Source: JAUQQI01 sp040289115 | Lineage (GTDB): Bacteria > Chloroflexota > Dehalococcoidia > JAUQQI01 | Direction: 5' to 3' | NCBI GenBank assembly: GCA_040289115.1 | Contig: PSKS01000024.1 | Location: forward strand, 1 to 32,143 | DNA: 32,143 nt | Shown: positions 15,034-23,796 of the stretch, in pieces | How the letters are laid out: every line of letters begins with the position of its first letter | How positions within the stretch are numbered: the stretch's first letter is position 1 | Notes under the pieces: model-generated | What the model was told of the DNA's origin: nothing | The model's input: the letters and a program-made list of their open reading frames with translations, nothing else | The model's database searches: none | Translations under genes and position numbers: made by a program

Positions 15034-16706
15034 AATCGGGTCTTAAGCCGGCCGATCAGGCGGCTGTAATCTAGGTTGGCCAGGGCCGAGCCCAAAGCGA
15101 CAATCGCAATCAAAACCACCGAAATCGCCGAAGCCCGACCGATAAACCCTTCAGCCGCGTAGTAGAAGATGGCCACCGGGGCCGTTCGCCACCCCGGCGG
15201 CAGGATGATCAGGGTGCTACCGAGCTCAGTGATAATCCGGATAAATGCAACGGCCGAGGTCGCCGCCAGGGCCGGGATGAGCTGCGGCCAGGTTACCCGC
15301 CAGAATGTCCGCCACGGGGAAGCCCCGAGGGCCAGCGAAGCCTCTTCAATGGTGCGGTCGATTCGGCTGTACCCGGCCGTTGCGACCCGGAGGGCATAGG
15401 GCAGTCTGCGAACCGAGTAGGCAATAGGCAAAAGCAGGGGGATCCCAAGGGGCTGAAATCCAGGGTAGCCTTTCACCAGCCCGATGCCAATAACCACCCC
15501 CGGAATGACGAAGGGGAGCAGGACCAGGTAGTCAAGCCAAGCAGCCCGTGGTCCGTAATCCCGGAACAGCTTTCCTAGGCTGAAAGCCAGGCCGACGCAG
15601 AGGGGGGTGCCGATGGTGCTGAGGACCAAGGAATTTTTGATGTCTTGAAGGTTGGTCAGGATAAACTGGTAGTTGCGCAGGGTAAAGGCCGCCGGCAACA
15701 GGCCGGTGGTCCACACGGTCCCGAACGAAGATATGACGATGACCACATAAGGCAGAAACAGTAGCCCGGTTGCGGCCAGGCAGAAACCAAACCCAAGCCA
15801 GCGAAGGAGACGCGCCCGGTAAACAAATGTCCGCGTCGTGAAGGTATGGGCCACATGAGTTTGGGCCATCAAACGCTTCATGATGAGGAGCACGAGAAAG
15901 GCCAAAAGAATGCTCCATGATGCCAGAATCAGAGAGACCCTTCGGTCGACCTGAAAACTGTTGAAAGAAGTGTAGGTTTCAAGGGGAAGCACTCGGAAGT
16001 CGCCGGCCAGTAGAAGTGGAGCCCCAACGTCCCCAAAGGACGCCAGAAAGACAAGCACGGCCGCCATCAGGATGTGGGGCCGGATGTAGGGTAGAACCAC
16101 CCGGACCAGAGTTCGGGCCGTCCCGGAACCCAAGGAAGCCGCGGCCTCCTCGACGGCAGCCGGCACGACCTGAAGTCCAGCGGCCACCGTCAGGTAAGCC
16201 AGCGGCGTAAAGTGGAGAACGTGGGTTAAGGTCAGGCCTGCGGGTCCGTAGATGTAAACCTCTGGTAGCCCAATCCGGCCCAGAAGCTGGGTTAACACGC
16301 CGGTGCGGCCCAAAAGTAAAATCGTCGCAAAGGCCGAGATAAACGGGGGAGTTATCAGGGGCAGGGCGAGCAAGACCCGAAAAAGGCCCCGGGCCGGGGT
16401 CATCACCTTGACCGTGAAAAAGGCGAGGGGTAGCCCAAGGGCTACCGAGACGAGGGCCGTAAATCCGGCAACAAAAACCGAGTTTAAGGTGATCCGGGCA
16501 ACGTACTCCCCGAATCCGGGTTCTAAAGGGGCCTCGGCCTCAGCTAAGGCAAAGGCCGTTTCGACCAGAATCCGGCCAACCGGCAAGACAAGAAAGGCCG
16601 CAATATAAGCCCCGGCCGCGGCGTAGATAAAGCTAAAGGGGTTGAGCCGCGGCTTTATTGCCGCCTTAAGGCCGGCTTCAACGGGAGCGACCCTGAGTGT
16701 AGGCAT
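15030..16706 (-). CDS. ABC transporter permease, two fused domains (FbpB-like)
   Basis: A 558-residue membrane protein with about twelve hydrophobic segments. It carries two EAA loops that dock the ATPase: EEAAASLGSG near residue 186 and EEASLALGASPWRTFWRV in the C-terminal half. Two permease domains in one chain is characteristic of iron(III) (FbpB/SfuB) and some phosphonate importers. The ATG at 16706 lies inside the end of the binding-protein gene (29 bp overlap) and has no strong ribosome-binding site, suggesting translational coupling. Confidence 0.93.
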   Translation of the reverse strand: MPTLRVAPVEAGLKAAIKPRLNPFSFIYAAAGAYIAAFLVLPVGRILVETAFALAEAEAPLEPGFGEYVARITLNSVFVAGFTALVSVALGLPLAFFTVKVMTPARGLFRVLLALPLITPPFISAFATILLLGRTGVLTQLLGRIGLPEVYIYGPAGLTLTHVLHFTPLAYLTVAAGLQVVPAAVEEAAASLGSGTARTLVRVVLPYIRPHILMAAVLVFLASFGDVGAPLLLAGDFRVLPLETYTSFNSFQVDRRVSLILASWSILLAFLVLLIMKRLMAQTHVAHTFTTRTFVYRARLLRWLGFGFCLAATGLLFLPYVVIVISSFGTVWTTGLLPAAFTLRNYQFILTNLQDIKNSLVLSTIGTPLCVGLAFSLGKLFRDYGPRAAWLDYLVLLPFVIPGVVIGIGLVKGYPGFQPLGIPLLLPIAYSVRRLPYALRVATAGYSRIDRTIEEASLALGASPWRTFWRVTWPQLIPALAATSAVAFIRIITELGSTLIILPPGWRTAPVAIFYYAAEGFIGRASAISVVLIAIVALGSALANLDYSRLIGRLKTRL

Positions 16707-17790
16707 CGAACATTCGCAGGATCTCGGCCCGCTTCCGGTCGGCTATGTCCGGATCGGGAACGATAACTTTCGGGATGTTTTTCAGGGCAAATTCTAAAGT
16801 GACTTCAGGTCGAGGCATCTTTATGCCCGGCCTTACCGGGGTGTAGAAAGTCGGGGCGATAGCTTCCTGTCCCTCCCGGGCCAGGTGCCAGCGCATGAAC
16901 TCGAGGGCCAGCTCTCGGTTCGGGGCTCCTTTAACCAGGGCCATGCTGTTGTCCAGTACCACCGACCCGTCGGCCGGGTAGATAAAGTCTACCGGGTAGC
17001 CTTCCTGCTGGTCCCGGTAGACGGCGCGGGAACCGGCGATGCCGATGGCAGCCTCCCCTTTGGCAACCAGAGCGTAAAGGGTTGCCGACTTCTCGGTGTA
17101 AAAGGCGATGTTGGCGTTGAGCTTGTCCCAGAACTCCTTGAACTTGGCGTCGTCGTTGCCCAGGGCGTGGTAGGTGTAAAGCACATTGGTGAAGGCCGTG
17201 CTGGAATTCTGCGGTTTCATGAAGATGATATGGCCTTTATATACCGGCTTGGTCAGGTCTTGCAAGCTCTCAGGTCGCGGCAGATTGAGGGCTTTTAGCC
17301 GCTCGGTGTTAATTTCGATCCCCCCGAACTGAATTCCCCAAACGAAGAAGTAATTGTCTTGGTCCTTGAGGGGAATTTTTGTCCCGCCAAGGTCGAGGGT
17401 TTCCGGCAGGTCGCCCATGATCTCCCGGGGGTCTACGGGTTCGATGAGGCCCAGCTTTTTCGCCTCCCGATACTCCAGGGAGAAACCGGAGTGCATCAGG
17501 TCTGCCTGGGGCCTAGCCCGTTCGGCATCAAGGCGCTTCAAGATCACCTCGGTGCCGCCGGGGTTTATAAACTCAACGGTTACTTTGGGGTGCGCCTGCT
17601 CAAAGCCTTTCTTAAGGGCTTCAGCCCCATCGGCGAAAATCGACGAATAAATAACCAGCCTGCCCGAAAATTCCCGGGCCGGTTGGGTCGTTGCGGGCGA
17701 GGTTGGTGCCCCGGCCGGGGCGCAGGCCGAGACGGCGCCTGCCGCACCCAGGGCTAGGAACTGGAGAAACCTCCGCCGGCTGAGGCCCAT
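16678..17790 (-). CDS. ABC transporter substrate-binding lipoprotein (iron(III)/2-aminoethylphosphonate type)
   Basis: A type II periplasmic-binding-fold protein, 370 residues. The N-terminus has a Tat motif (LSRRRFLQF) and a lipobox VSACAP at about residues 20-25. The mature part has LVIYSSIFADGAEALKKGFE, then VEFINPGGTEVILKRLDAERARPQADL, the usual pattern of FbpA/FutA and PhnS receptors, where GGTEVILKRL is strongly conserved. A purine-rich GGAGGGGGAG precedes the ATG. It is the first gene of the importer operon. Iron is the default guess, but the creatininase-type hydrolase at the operon end means an organic substrate is possible. Confidence 0.9.
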   Translation of the reverse strand: MGLSRRRFLQFLALGAAGAVSACAPAGAPTSPATTQPAREFSGRLVIYSSIFADGAEALKKGFEQAHPKVTVEFINPGGTEVILKRLDAERARPQADLMHSGFSLEYREAKKLGLIEPVDPREIMGDLPETLDLGGTKIPLKDQDNYFFVWGIQFGGIEINTERLKALNLPRPESLQDLTKPVYKGHIIFMKPQNSSTAFTNVLYTYHALGNDDAKFKEFWDKLNANIAFYTEKSATLYALVAKGEAAIGIAGSRAVYRDQQEGYPVDFIYPADGSVVLDNSMALVKGAPNRELALEFMRWHLAREGQEAIAPTFYTPVRPGIKMPRPEVTLEFALKNIPKVIVPDPDIADRKRAEILRMFDAYTQGRSR

Positions 17791-17805
17791 GCTCCCCCTC
17801 CGTTT

Positions 17806-17853
17806 AAAAATTTTTGCCCAACTTTTATACTACGCCAAGGCTCTACCAGACAA
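17806..17853 (-). promoter_or_regulatory. Candidate promoter of the iron-type importer operon
   Basis: On the minus strand TTGTCT (17848-17853; 4 of 6 consensus bases), 18 bp, then TATAAA (17824-17829). The decamer AAAAATTTTT (17806-17815) lies at the predicted transcription start, between the -10 box and the ribosome-binding site. The same decamer forms the core of the palindrome upstream of the other Tat-dependent binding protein at 8360-8369, so one regulator or a bent-DNA element might serve both. That link is inference. Confidence 0.45.
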
Positions 17854-17929
17854 GCTGGGCTCGCTTTACCCTTTGGCCGGCGGTTCGTAACAACGCGGCC
17901 GTCCTGCGCCGATTGAGGCGGCGTAATAT

Positions 17930-18027
17930 TGGCGCGAGTGTATGGGAGTCGAACCCACCCGGGACGGCGCCTACCGCCCCGCACCGGTTTTGAAGACCGG
18001 GAGGCCCACCGGGGCCCATCCACTCGC
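17930..18027 (-). tRNA. selC: tRNA-Sec (anticodon TCA)
   Basis: A 98-nt tRNA with the selenocysteine form. The anticodon arm is CCGGT-CTTCAAA-ACCGG (TCA anticodon, reading UGA). It has an extended D stem (GGGCCC/GGCCTC region), a long variable arm of about 20 nt (GGGGCGG...CCGTCCC) and T arm GTGGG-TTCGACT-CCCAT. CCA is encoded after discriminator G, unlike the two tRNAs at 4.2-4.4 kb. The acceptor is GCGAGTG/CACTCGC; the eighth pair expected in bacterial tRNA-Sec would be G-A. A -10-like TAAAAT (18034-18039) sits 6 nt upstream. The gene means the genome can insert selenocysteine; the sel genes and target proteins are not in this window. Confidence 0.96.
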
Positions 18028-18056
18028 ACTTAAATTTTAAATTAACAGCAGGCCAG

Positions 18057-19031
18057 CTACGGAATAAGCAAAACCTTCCCTATCGTCTGCCGCCCGGCCA
18101 GCCGCCGGTGGGCTTCGGCCGCCTCCGCCAGCGGGAATTCGGCCCCAATGTGTACCTTCAGTTCACCCGACGCCACCCAGCCCAGAATGTCGTTACAGCG
18201 CCAAAGGTATTCCTCACGGGTCAAGGTGTAGTGGGCCGACGTCGGCCGGGTCAGGAAAAGGGAGCCCTTAACGTTAAGAATCTGCGGGTCGATGGGACCC
18301 ACCGGGCCACTCGACTGCCCGTAAAGCACCATATAGCCCCGGGGCGCCAGGCAGTTCAGGCTCTTATCGAAAGTGGTCTGCCCCACCGAGTCGTAAACCA
18401 CCTGCAGGCCCCGGCCGTCCGTAAGCCGCTTGACCTCGGCCTCGAAGTCCTGCTCGGTGTAGATGATGACTTCATCCGCCCCCACCGACCGGGCCAGCTC
18501 GGCCTTCTCCTGGGTCGAGACCGTCCCGATAACCCGGGCACCCCGCCGTTTGGCCACCTGAATTAGGAGCAACCCCACCCCGCCGGCCGCGGCGTGGACC
18601 AGGCAGGTATCCCCGGGCTTGAGGGGGTAAGTGGAGTGGGTCAAGTAGTGGGCGGTTACCCCCTGGAGCATCACCGCCGCCCCAAGCTTAAAATCGATCC
18701 CCTCCGGGAGCTTCACCAACCGGCCGACGGGCACGACGGCGTACTCGGCGTAAGAACCCGTAACCCCAAAATAGGCCACCCGGTCGCCGGGGGCAAACTC
18801 GGTGACCCCGGGCCCCACCGCCTCGATAACCCCAGCCCCCTCCTGGCCCGGGGTGAAGGGCAAGGGCGGCCGGTAGACGCCCTGCCCCATCCGCATGTAG
18901 ATATCCACGAAGTTCACCCCGATGGCGTATAGCCGAACCAAGGCCTGTCCCTCCCCCGGCTGTGGACTAGGGACATCTTCATAGCGCAGCACCTCGGGGC
19001 CGCCATACTCGTGGACACGAATCGCTTTCAA
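18057..19031 (-). CDS. qor: NADPH:quinone oxidoreductase (zinc-independent MDR family)
   Basis: A 324-residue medium-chain reductase. It has the Qor-type N-terminal domain (MKAIRVHEYGGPEVLRYEDVP, GVNFVDIYMRMG, TPGQEGAGVIEAVGPGV) and a Rossmann domain with AAAGGVGLLLIQVAKRRGARVIGT for NAD(P)H. The catalytic and structural zinc Cys residues of alcohol dehydrogenases are absent. It would reduce quinones or enones with NADPH. The start is TTG at 19031, supported by AGGAGGG 5 nt upstream and by the conserved MKAIR beginning. It lies 29 bp upstream of tRNA-Sec in the same direction. Confidence 0.93.
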   Translation of the reverse strand: MKAIRVHEYGGPEVLRYEDVPSPQPGEGQALVRLYAIGVNFVDIYMRMGQGVYRPPLPFTPGQEGAGVIEAVGPGVTEFAPGDRVAYFGVTGSYAEYAVVPVGRLVKLPEGIDFKLGAAVMLQGVTAHYLTHSTYPLKPGDTCLVHAAAGGVGLLLIQVAKRRGARVIGTVSTQEKAELARSVGADEVIIYTEQDFEAEVKRLTDGRGLQVVYDSVGQTTFDKSLNCLAPRGYMVLYGQSSGPVGPIDPQILNVKGSLFLTRPTSAHYTLTREEYLWRCNDILGWVASGELKVHIGAEFPLAEAAEAHRRLAGRQTIGKVLLIP

Positions 19032-19146
19032 CCTTGCCCTCCTAAGACGGTCTTGGAGTTATTTTAAACCAAACTCTACGCCCGCCCGTTGTTCCGGGCC
19101 CGAAGAATCTGCTATTTTTCCCTATGGGAGCCGCTGTTGACCGGCA

Positions 19147-19899
19147 ATGGCCAGGGGCTTAAAGGTCAAACCCATTCCGGCCGAGTTCTGGCTCGAAACC
19201 ACCGAGGCGTTGCGGACCGGCCGGGTCACTGCCATTCAGCCAAATCCCCGGGGGTCCAACTACACCTTCTTCGTCCGGGTTAGCACCGATTCCCGTCCGC
19301 CCCTCCTGGCCGTTTACAAGCCCCGGGCCGGGGAAGTGCCCCTTTGGGACTTCCCGGACGGCACCCTCTATCGCCGGGAATATGCCGCCTACCTAGTATC
19401 CCAGGCCCTCAACTGGCGCTTCATCCCCCCAACCGTTATCCGGGAGGGCCCCCACGGCATCGGCATCGTTCAGCTCTTTATTGAGCCCACGGGCACCTAT
19501 TTAAACCTGCGGGGCGACGCCCGCTACCTGCCCATCCTCGAGCGCATCGCCCTCTTCGACCTGATCACCAACAACGCCGACCGCAAGGCCCACCATTGCC
19601 TCCGGGACGCCGAGGGCCGGATCTGGAGCATCGACCACGGCCTGACCTTCAACGTCGTCTTCAAGCTCCGAACCGTCCTCTGGGAGTTCGTCGACCGGCC
19701 CGTATCCCCTAGGCTTTTGCGGGAAATCTCAGTCCTCCTGCCCGAACATGCGACGGGTGCCCGACTGACGGAGGAACTGAAAGAACTACTCGACCCGGCT
19801 GAGGTCGAGGTCTTTCACCGGCGAATCCGCCAGGTGCTCAAAATGGGCCGCTTTCCCCGCCTCGACCCCTACCGCAATGTTCCCTTCGGCTGGTGGTAG
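19147..19899 (+). CDS. SCO1664 family protein (PI3/PI4-kinase-like fold)
   Basis: A 250-residue protein of a family named after Streptomyces SCO1664, with an atypical kinase fold. Visible are the nucleotide-binding Lys in AVYKPRAGE (Lys58), the catalytic loop TNNADRK (about 141-147) and the metal-binding DHG (163-165) in SIDHGLTFN, followed by LRTVLWEF. In actinobacteria it sits with a histidine-phosphatase gene and a DUF3090 gene; neither partner is here. The ATG at 19147 has no clear ribosome-binding site. The biochemical role is not known. Its 3' end overlaps the convergent maf gene by 31 bp. Confidence 0.82.
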   Translation: MARGLKVKPIPAEFWLETTEALRTGRVTAIQPNPRGSNYTFFVRVSTDSRPPLLAVYKPRAGEVPLWDFPDGTLYRREYAAYLVSQALNWRFIPPTVIREGPHGIGIVQLFIEPTGTYLNLRGDARYLPILERIALFDLITNNADRKAHHCLRDAEGRIWSIDHGLTFNVVFKLRTVLWEFVDRPVSPRLLREISVLLPEHATGARLTEELKELLDPAEVEVFHRRIRQVLKMGRFPRLDPYRNVPFGWW

Positions 19900-20516
19900 C
19901 CGGCCCTAATGGCCGGACAGACCCGGCAGACCGGGTCGTAGTCACGACCGGACGGGGGAATGGGATACCCCAGAGCCCGCAGGCCCCGGATTACGGCGCA
20001 GAGGGGCAGACCCACCACCCCAAAATAGCAGTCGGCAAAATCGGCCACCGGCCGGAACTCCAGGTCCTGGATGGCGTAGCCCCCGGCCTTATCGAAGGGC
20101 TCGCCCCGCCGGATGTAGGCTTCGATTTCGCCGTCGTCATAATCCCGCATCCGGACCCGGGTTTCCACCGCATCCAGGTAACAGATCCCGGCACCGACTA
20201 GTGCCACGGCGGTTATCACCTGGTGAGTCCGGCCCCGCAGCCGCCGCAGCATCCCCCGGGCCTCGGTGACGGTTACCGGCTTACCCAGAATTTCGCCCCC
20301 GTCGGCCACCACCGTGTCAGCTCCCAGGATGGGTTGGGCGCGGGGACCCAGGGCCCCCGCCTTGAGACGGGCGTTGGCCACCGCCACCAGCGCCGGCAAG
20401 CCCGAAACGACCTCTTCCGTCGGCCTGGGGGGAAGTTCAACCCGGTAAAGGATGCCCAGGTCGGCCAGGAGCTGACGGCGGCGCGGCGAGACGGAGGCTA
20501 AGATGATGGGTGCCAC
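19869..20516 (-). CDS. maf: Maf family nucleotide pyrophosphatase (7-methyl-GTP/dTTP/UTP type)
   Basis: A house-cleaning pyrophosphatase that hydrolyses non-canonical or surplus nucleoside triphosphates. Motifs are ASVSPRRRQLL at the N-terminus, ILGADTVV, EILGKP, MLRRLRGRTHQVITAV and GGYAIQ. I choose the GTG at 20516, which lies 7 bp after the upstream CPBP stop and starts directly at APIILASVSPRR; the frame is open further to 20585 but that extension lies inside the CPBP gene. The protein carries about 27 extra C-terminal residues after the usual end (GYPIPP), including CRVC, which run into the opposing SCO1664 gene. The odd tail may be a read-on after loss of the original stop. Confidence 0.9.
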   Translation of the reverse strand: MAPIILASVSPRRRQLLADLGILYRVELPPRPTEEVVSGLPALVAVANARLKAGALGPRAQPILGADTVVADGGEILGKPVTVTEARGMLRRLRGRTHQVITAVALVGAGICYLDAVETRVRMRDYDDGEIEAYIRRGEPFDKAGGYAIQDLEFRPVADFADCYFGVVGLPLCAVIRGLRALGYPIPPSGRDYDPVCRVCPAIRAGYHQPKGTLR

Positions 20517-20523
20517 CGGGTTT

Positions 20524-23500
20524 TCAGTCGGACCGTGCGGTTTGCAGGCTGGGGCGGCCGGCGGCCAGAAGCAGGACGAGGGCAATCATTAAAAGCAGCA
20601 GGCCGTTAAGGACAAAGCTGAGACGGGGCTGGTTTAAGAGAAAATAGGCGTCGGCCACCAGCCGGGCCCCCGCTAGGGTTGCCGTTAAGGTCCAGAGGCT
20701 CAGTCCACCGAGCCTGAGGCTAAACCAGGCCAGGCCAAAGCCCAGCAGGCCGAAAACAAAAAACTGCAGAAGGGCCGCCGGCCATTCCACGGCGGTGGCG
20801 GCGCCGGCCAGGCCCGTCGCCAGCGCGGTGCCGGCCATAACCCGAAGGCCGCCTCCCCAGATGGTGCGGAGCAGGCCGACCAGAACCAAAAAGGCCGTGG
20901 CCAGAAGCAGGTAATCCCCAAGTCTTAAGGCCAGGGCAGCCAGGGCCGGAACATGCCGGCTGAGCAGCTCCACCGGGATGACCGTAGCCGGTGGGTAGTT
21001 GCCCGGTTCCAGGAGCAGGGTCTGGAGCACCTGGGAAAGCCAGTACCAGAGGCCCACCAGGCCGGCGCCGGCCGGGCCCACCCACCAGCCCCGCCCTTCC
21101 CCCTTGGGGGCGGCCGACCGGATGAAGATAACCCCCAAGAATACGCCCACGGCCTGGAGGATAAGCGAGCGGACGTCCGCGGAGACCTGCCAGATGATGA
21201 AGGCCGGCACATCCAGGGTCGAGGGGTAAGACCAGTAAAGCTCCCTGAGCCTCATCACCCAGTCCGCCGCTCGGGCCAGGCCCAGCAGGCCCACCGCGAC
21301 AAGTCCCGGCCCCACCTCCAGGCCCGAGGTGAGGCCCCGCCGGACCAAAACCGCAGCCGCCCAGATCCCAAGGCCCAGCCCGACCAGGATGGCCACCCCC
21401 TTAAGGAGGGCCGCCGCCGGGTCGGGGCCTGCCAGCCGGCGGACGAATGCTTCGGGAACCTTCAGAAAGCGGCCGAACTGACCCAGCTGGTCGCCCCAGA
21501 GGCCGATCCCCACCCGGACAACCGCCTCGGGGGCGATCGGGGTACGGCGCTCGAAGAGAAAGACCGAATCGACCCGGTTCGGACGCTGCTGCTGGGCCTG
21601 GGCGACAAGCCTCAAGCCGGCCGGGTTCTCCCCAAAGGCCCGAAGGATGCCCTCGAGCACCGTCTGGGCCGAGTCGGCCGAAAGGGACCCGGCCGGGGCA
21701 TCCTCCGGCAGGTCGTGGCGAAAGCCCACCGGTTGGCCGTCGGGAGCCAGCTCGACGATGACGGCCTCTTTCTCCAGGGGCCGGGCAAAGCGAACAACCC
21801 AGACAAAATTGAGGGGTTCCCGGTCAAAGACGGCCTCGGCCCGGGCGACGCCGAGCTGGCGGATAACGTAGACTGACGGGGCCGTATCGGAGCGGTCGAC
21901 GAAGCTTACCGCCCGCAGCCAGCCCGAAACGTCGGGACCAAGGGCCGAAGCAAAATCCGCCGCCCGCTCCACCACCTGCTCGGGCCCGACCGGTACCCGG
22001 AGGCCCTGGCCCGGGTAGGGCGGCAGGGCTACCCCGAGCAGAACGGCCGCCGCAACCGGAAGGGTCAGCCAGCGGAGGCTGCCGGCCTTTGCCGGAACCG
22101 GCGGGGCTTCGGCGGCCGCAGGCGACGTCGGCGCCGGAGCGAGTCGGACTTGGCTGGGTTGGCCTCGTAGCCCGAGCCGGATAACGGTCAACACCAGGGG
22201 CAGGCAGACTGCAATGACGGCGCTGGCCTTAAGGTCTGGCCGGCCGCTGAGCCAGAAGAGGATTCCCGCGATGGCAGCGTTGCCGGTGTAATGGATCAAA
22301 ATTACCGGAATAAGGCCGTAACGGACGAATAGCAGCCCCGAAGCCAGCCCCCCAATGCCCACCTCAATGGCCCGAACGTAAAAGGGCTGCTGGGGGTAGG
22401 TCGCGTGGAGGCTGCCCCAAAGGAGGCTTACCCCCACCAGCGCCAGGGGGAAGGCCAGAGGACCCAGCCGGAGCCGCCGCAAAAACAGGGTCCCCAGGGG
22501 CAGGGCAAAGAGCCTGAAAACCGACTCCTCGGCCAGGGCCGCCGCCAGGCCCAGGGTGACCGGAAATAGCACCGGGAAGGCCGTGTTCATGATATCCCGG
22601 TAAGGGGGCTCGAAGGGGGCCCAGATTCCCAGGTAGCGGACCCCGACCCAGTAATAGGCGGCAAAGTAGCCCAGCCAGGCGGCCGCCCCGCCGTAGCCGA
22701 TAAGGAGCCACTTGGCCACCTGGCCGGCCATCACCGGGCCGAAGAGCTGGCCAGCCGGGTCTGGGGTGGTGGGGAAGACCCGGCGCACCAGCAGCGGACC
22801 GGCGAGGGCAGCCGCAAAGGCGGCCGCCGCTTCCAGGCCGAAAACCCCGGCCCAATTCTGAGCCTGCCCAATGATGAACGCCACGGGCGAGGTGGCCGGG
22901 TCATAATTGGCCCAGGCCAAGGGCAAAGCGTTCAGGGCGGCTACCCAGCTGATGATCAAAAAACCCCCGGCCACCGCGGCCGCAAACCCCCACGGCAACG
23001 GCTCCCGACCCAGACGGGCAAGCACAAGGCCCAGGGCCGCAAATGCGAGCAAGTAAGCTCCAGTCCAGCCGAGGCTGGCCAAGGTAGACCCCCGCTGGTT
23101 TTCGCCAGCCCGGAGCCGCTGCCAGGTTTCGGGAACCTTAATGTAGGGCTGGATGCCGGCCAGTCGGTCCCCCTGCACCATAAAGGTTACCCGCCTGCGG
23201 GCCTCGCCCAAGAGGGGTGTGGGTTGCTCCCAGGTTACCTGGTAATCGAACCGGCGGGGCCGGGCCTGCTGGATGACTTCCACGAGCTGCCAATCGCCGG
23301 CTCCACCGGCCACAACGCGGCCCAGGACTGCCCGGGTCAGCCGGACTGCGTCCTCGGGGGCGAGGCGCTCCCCGGCCTCGTCTTCGGGGGCCCGGTAACT
23401 GAAGCCGACAGGCTGGCCGTCGGTGCCCACCCAGACCTCAAACCCCCGAATATCTCCCGGCCGGTAGAACCTGACCTGCCAGTACCAAAGGACCACCCCC

Positions 23501-23796
23501 TGTTGTCGGGCCCTTTCCACCGCCGCTCCCCCACCGAGCCGGTGCAGGTAGTCGAGCTCGTCCCGGCGGACGAAAAAGGTGGTGATAACCTCGAAGCCTT
23601 CCGGGTCGAAGGCCTGCTCCCGGAGGAAATCCCGGGCCCGGGCGGCCGCCTCGCCCGGGCCGACCCGGAGGTCCACCGGCAGAAGAGGGATGGCGTCCCG
23701 GTGGAGGACGTAGGCGAGGGCCAATCCCACCAGTCCGCCCAGGAGGACCAGCCAGAGGATGGGGTCGCGCAGGTCGGAGGCTTTCTCGGTGTTCAA
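20524..23796 (-). CDS. Giant CPBP-family intramembrane protease with duplicated PepSY-like extracytoplasmic domains
   Basis: A 1,090-residue polytopic membrane protein. The first half is an N-terminal helix, an extracytoplasmic domain (about 44-228), then membrane helices with the CPBP (Abi) glutamic-protease motifs: EExxxR at 423-428 (EESVFR), His464 (GSLHATY) and His502/Asn506 (IHYTGN). The second half repeats a membrane helix (about 577-593), a second extracytoplasmic domain (602-788) and more helices, but lacks the EExxxR set. The two soluble domains align at a constant 560-residue offset (WxxRF 106-110 and 666-670; DGQPVGF 126-132 and 686-692; KVPE 220-223 and 780-783). TTG at 23796 is the only early start; its ribosome-binding site is poor. 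It is probably co-transcribed with maf. Its target is unknown. Confidence 0.87.
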   Translation of the reverse strand: MNTEKASDLRDPILWLVLLGGLVGLALAYVLHRDAIPLLPVDLRVGPGEAAARARDFLREQAFDPEGFEVITTFFVRRDELDYLHRLGGGAAVERARQQGVVLWYWQVRFYRPGDIRGFEVWVGTDGQPVGFSYRAPEDEAGERLAPEDAVRLTRAVLGRVVAGGAGDWQLVEVIQQARPRRFDYQVTWEQPTPLLGEARRRVTFMVQGDRLAGIQPYIKVPETWQRLRAGENQRGSTLASLGWTGAYLLAFAALGLVLARLGREPLPWGFAAAVAGGFLIISWVAALNALPLAWANYDPATSPVAFIIGQAQNWAGVFGLEAAAAFAAALAGPLLVRRVFPTTPDPAGQLFGPVMAGQVAKWLLIGYGGAAAWLGYFAAYYWVGVRYLGIWAPFEPPYRDIMNTAFPVLFPVTLGLAAALAEESVFRLFALPLGTLFLRRLRLGPLAFPLALVGVSLLWGSLHATYPQQPFYVRAIEVGIGGLASGLLFVRYGLIPVILIHYTGNAAIAGILFWLSGRPDLKASAVIAVCLPLVLTVIRLGLRGQPSQVRLAPAPTSPAAAEAPPVPAKAGSLRWLTLPVAAAVLLGVALPPYPGQGLRVPVGPEQVVERAADFASALGPDVSGWLRAVSFVDRSDTAPSVYVIRQLGVARAEAVFDREPLNFVWVVRFARPLEKEAVIVELAPDGQPVGFRHDLPEDAPAGSLSADSAQTVLEGILRAFGENPAGLRLVAQAQQQRPNRVDSVFLFERRTPIAPEAVVRVGIGLWGDQLGQFGRFLKVPEAFVRRLAGPDPAAALLKGVAILVGLGLGIWAAAVLVRRGLTSGLEVGPGLVAVGLLGLARAADWVMRLRELYWSYPSTLDVPAFIIWQVSADVRSLILQAVGVFLGVIFIRSAAPKGEGRGWWVGPAGAGLVGLWYWLSQVLQTLLLEPGNYPPATVIPVELLSRHVPALAALALRLGDYLLLATAFLVLVGLLRTIWGGGLRVMAGTALATGLAGAATAVEWPAALLQFFVFGLLGFGLAWFSLRLGGLSLWTLTATLAGARLVADAYFLLNQPRLSFVLNGLLLLMIALVLLLAAGRPSLQTARSD

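Noticed and set aside
20517..20585. Longer Maf start at 20585
   Set aside because: It lies inside the CPBP gene and adds residues not found in the family.
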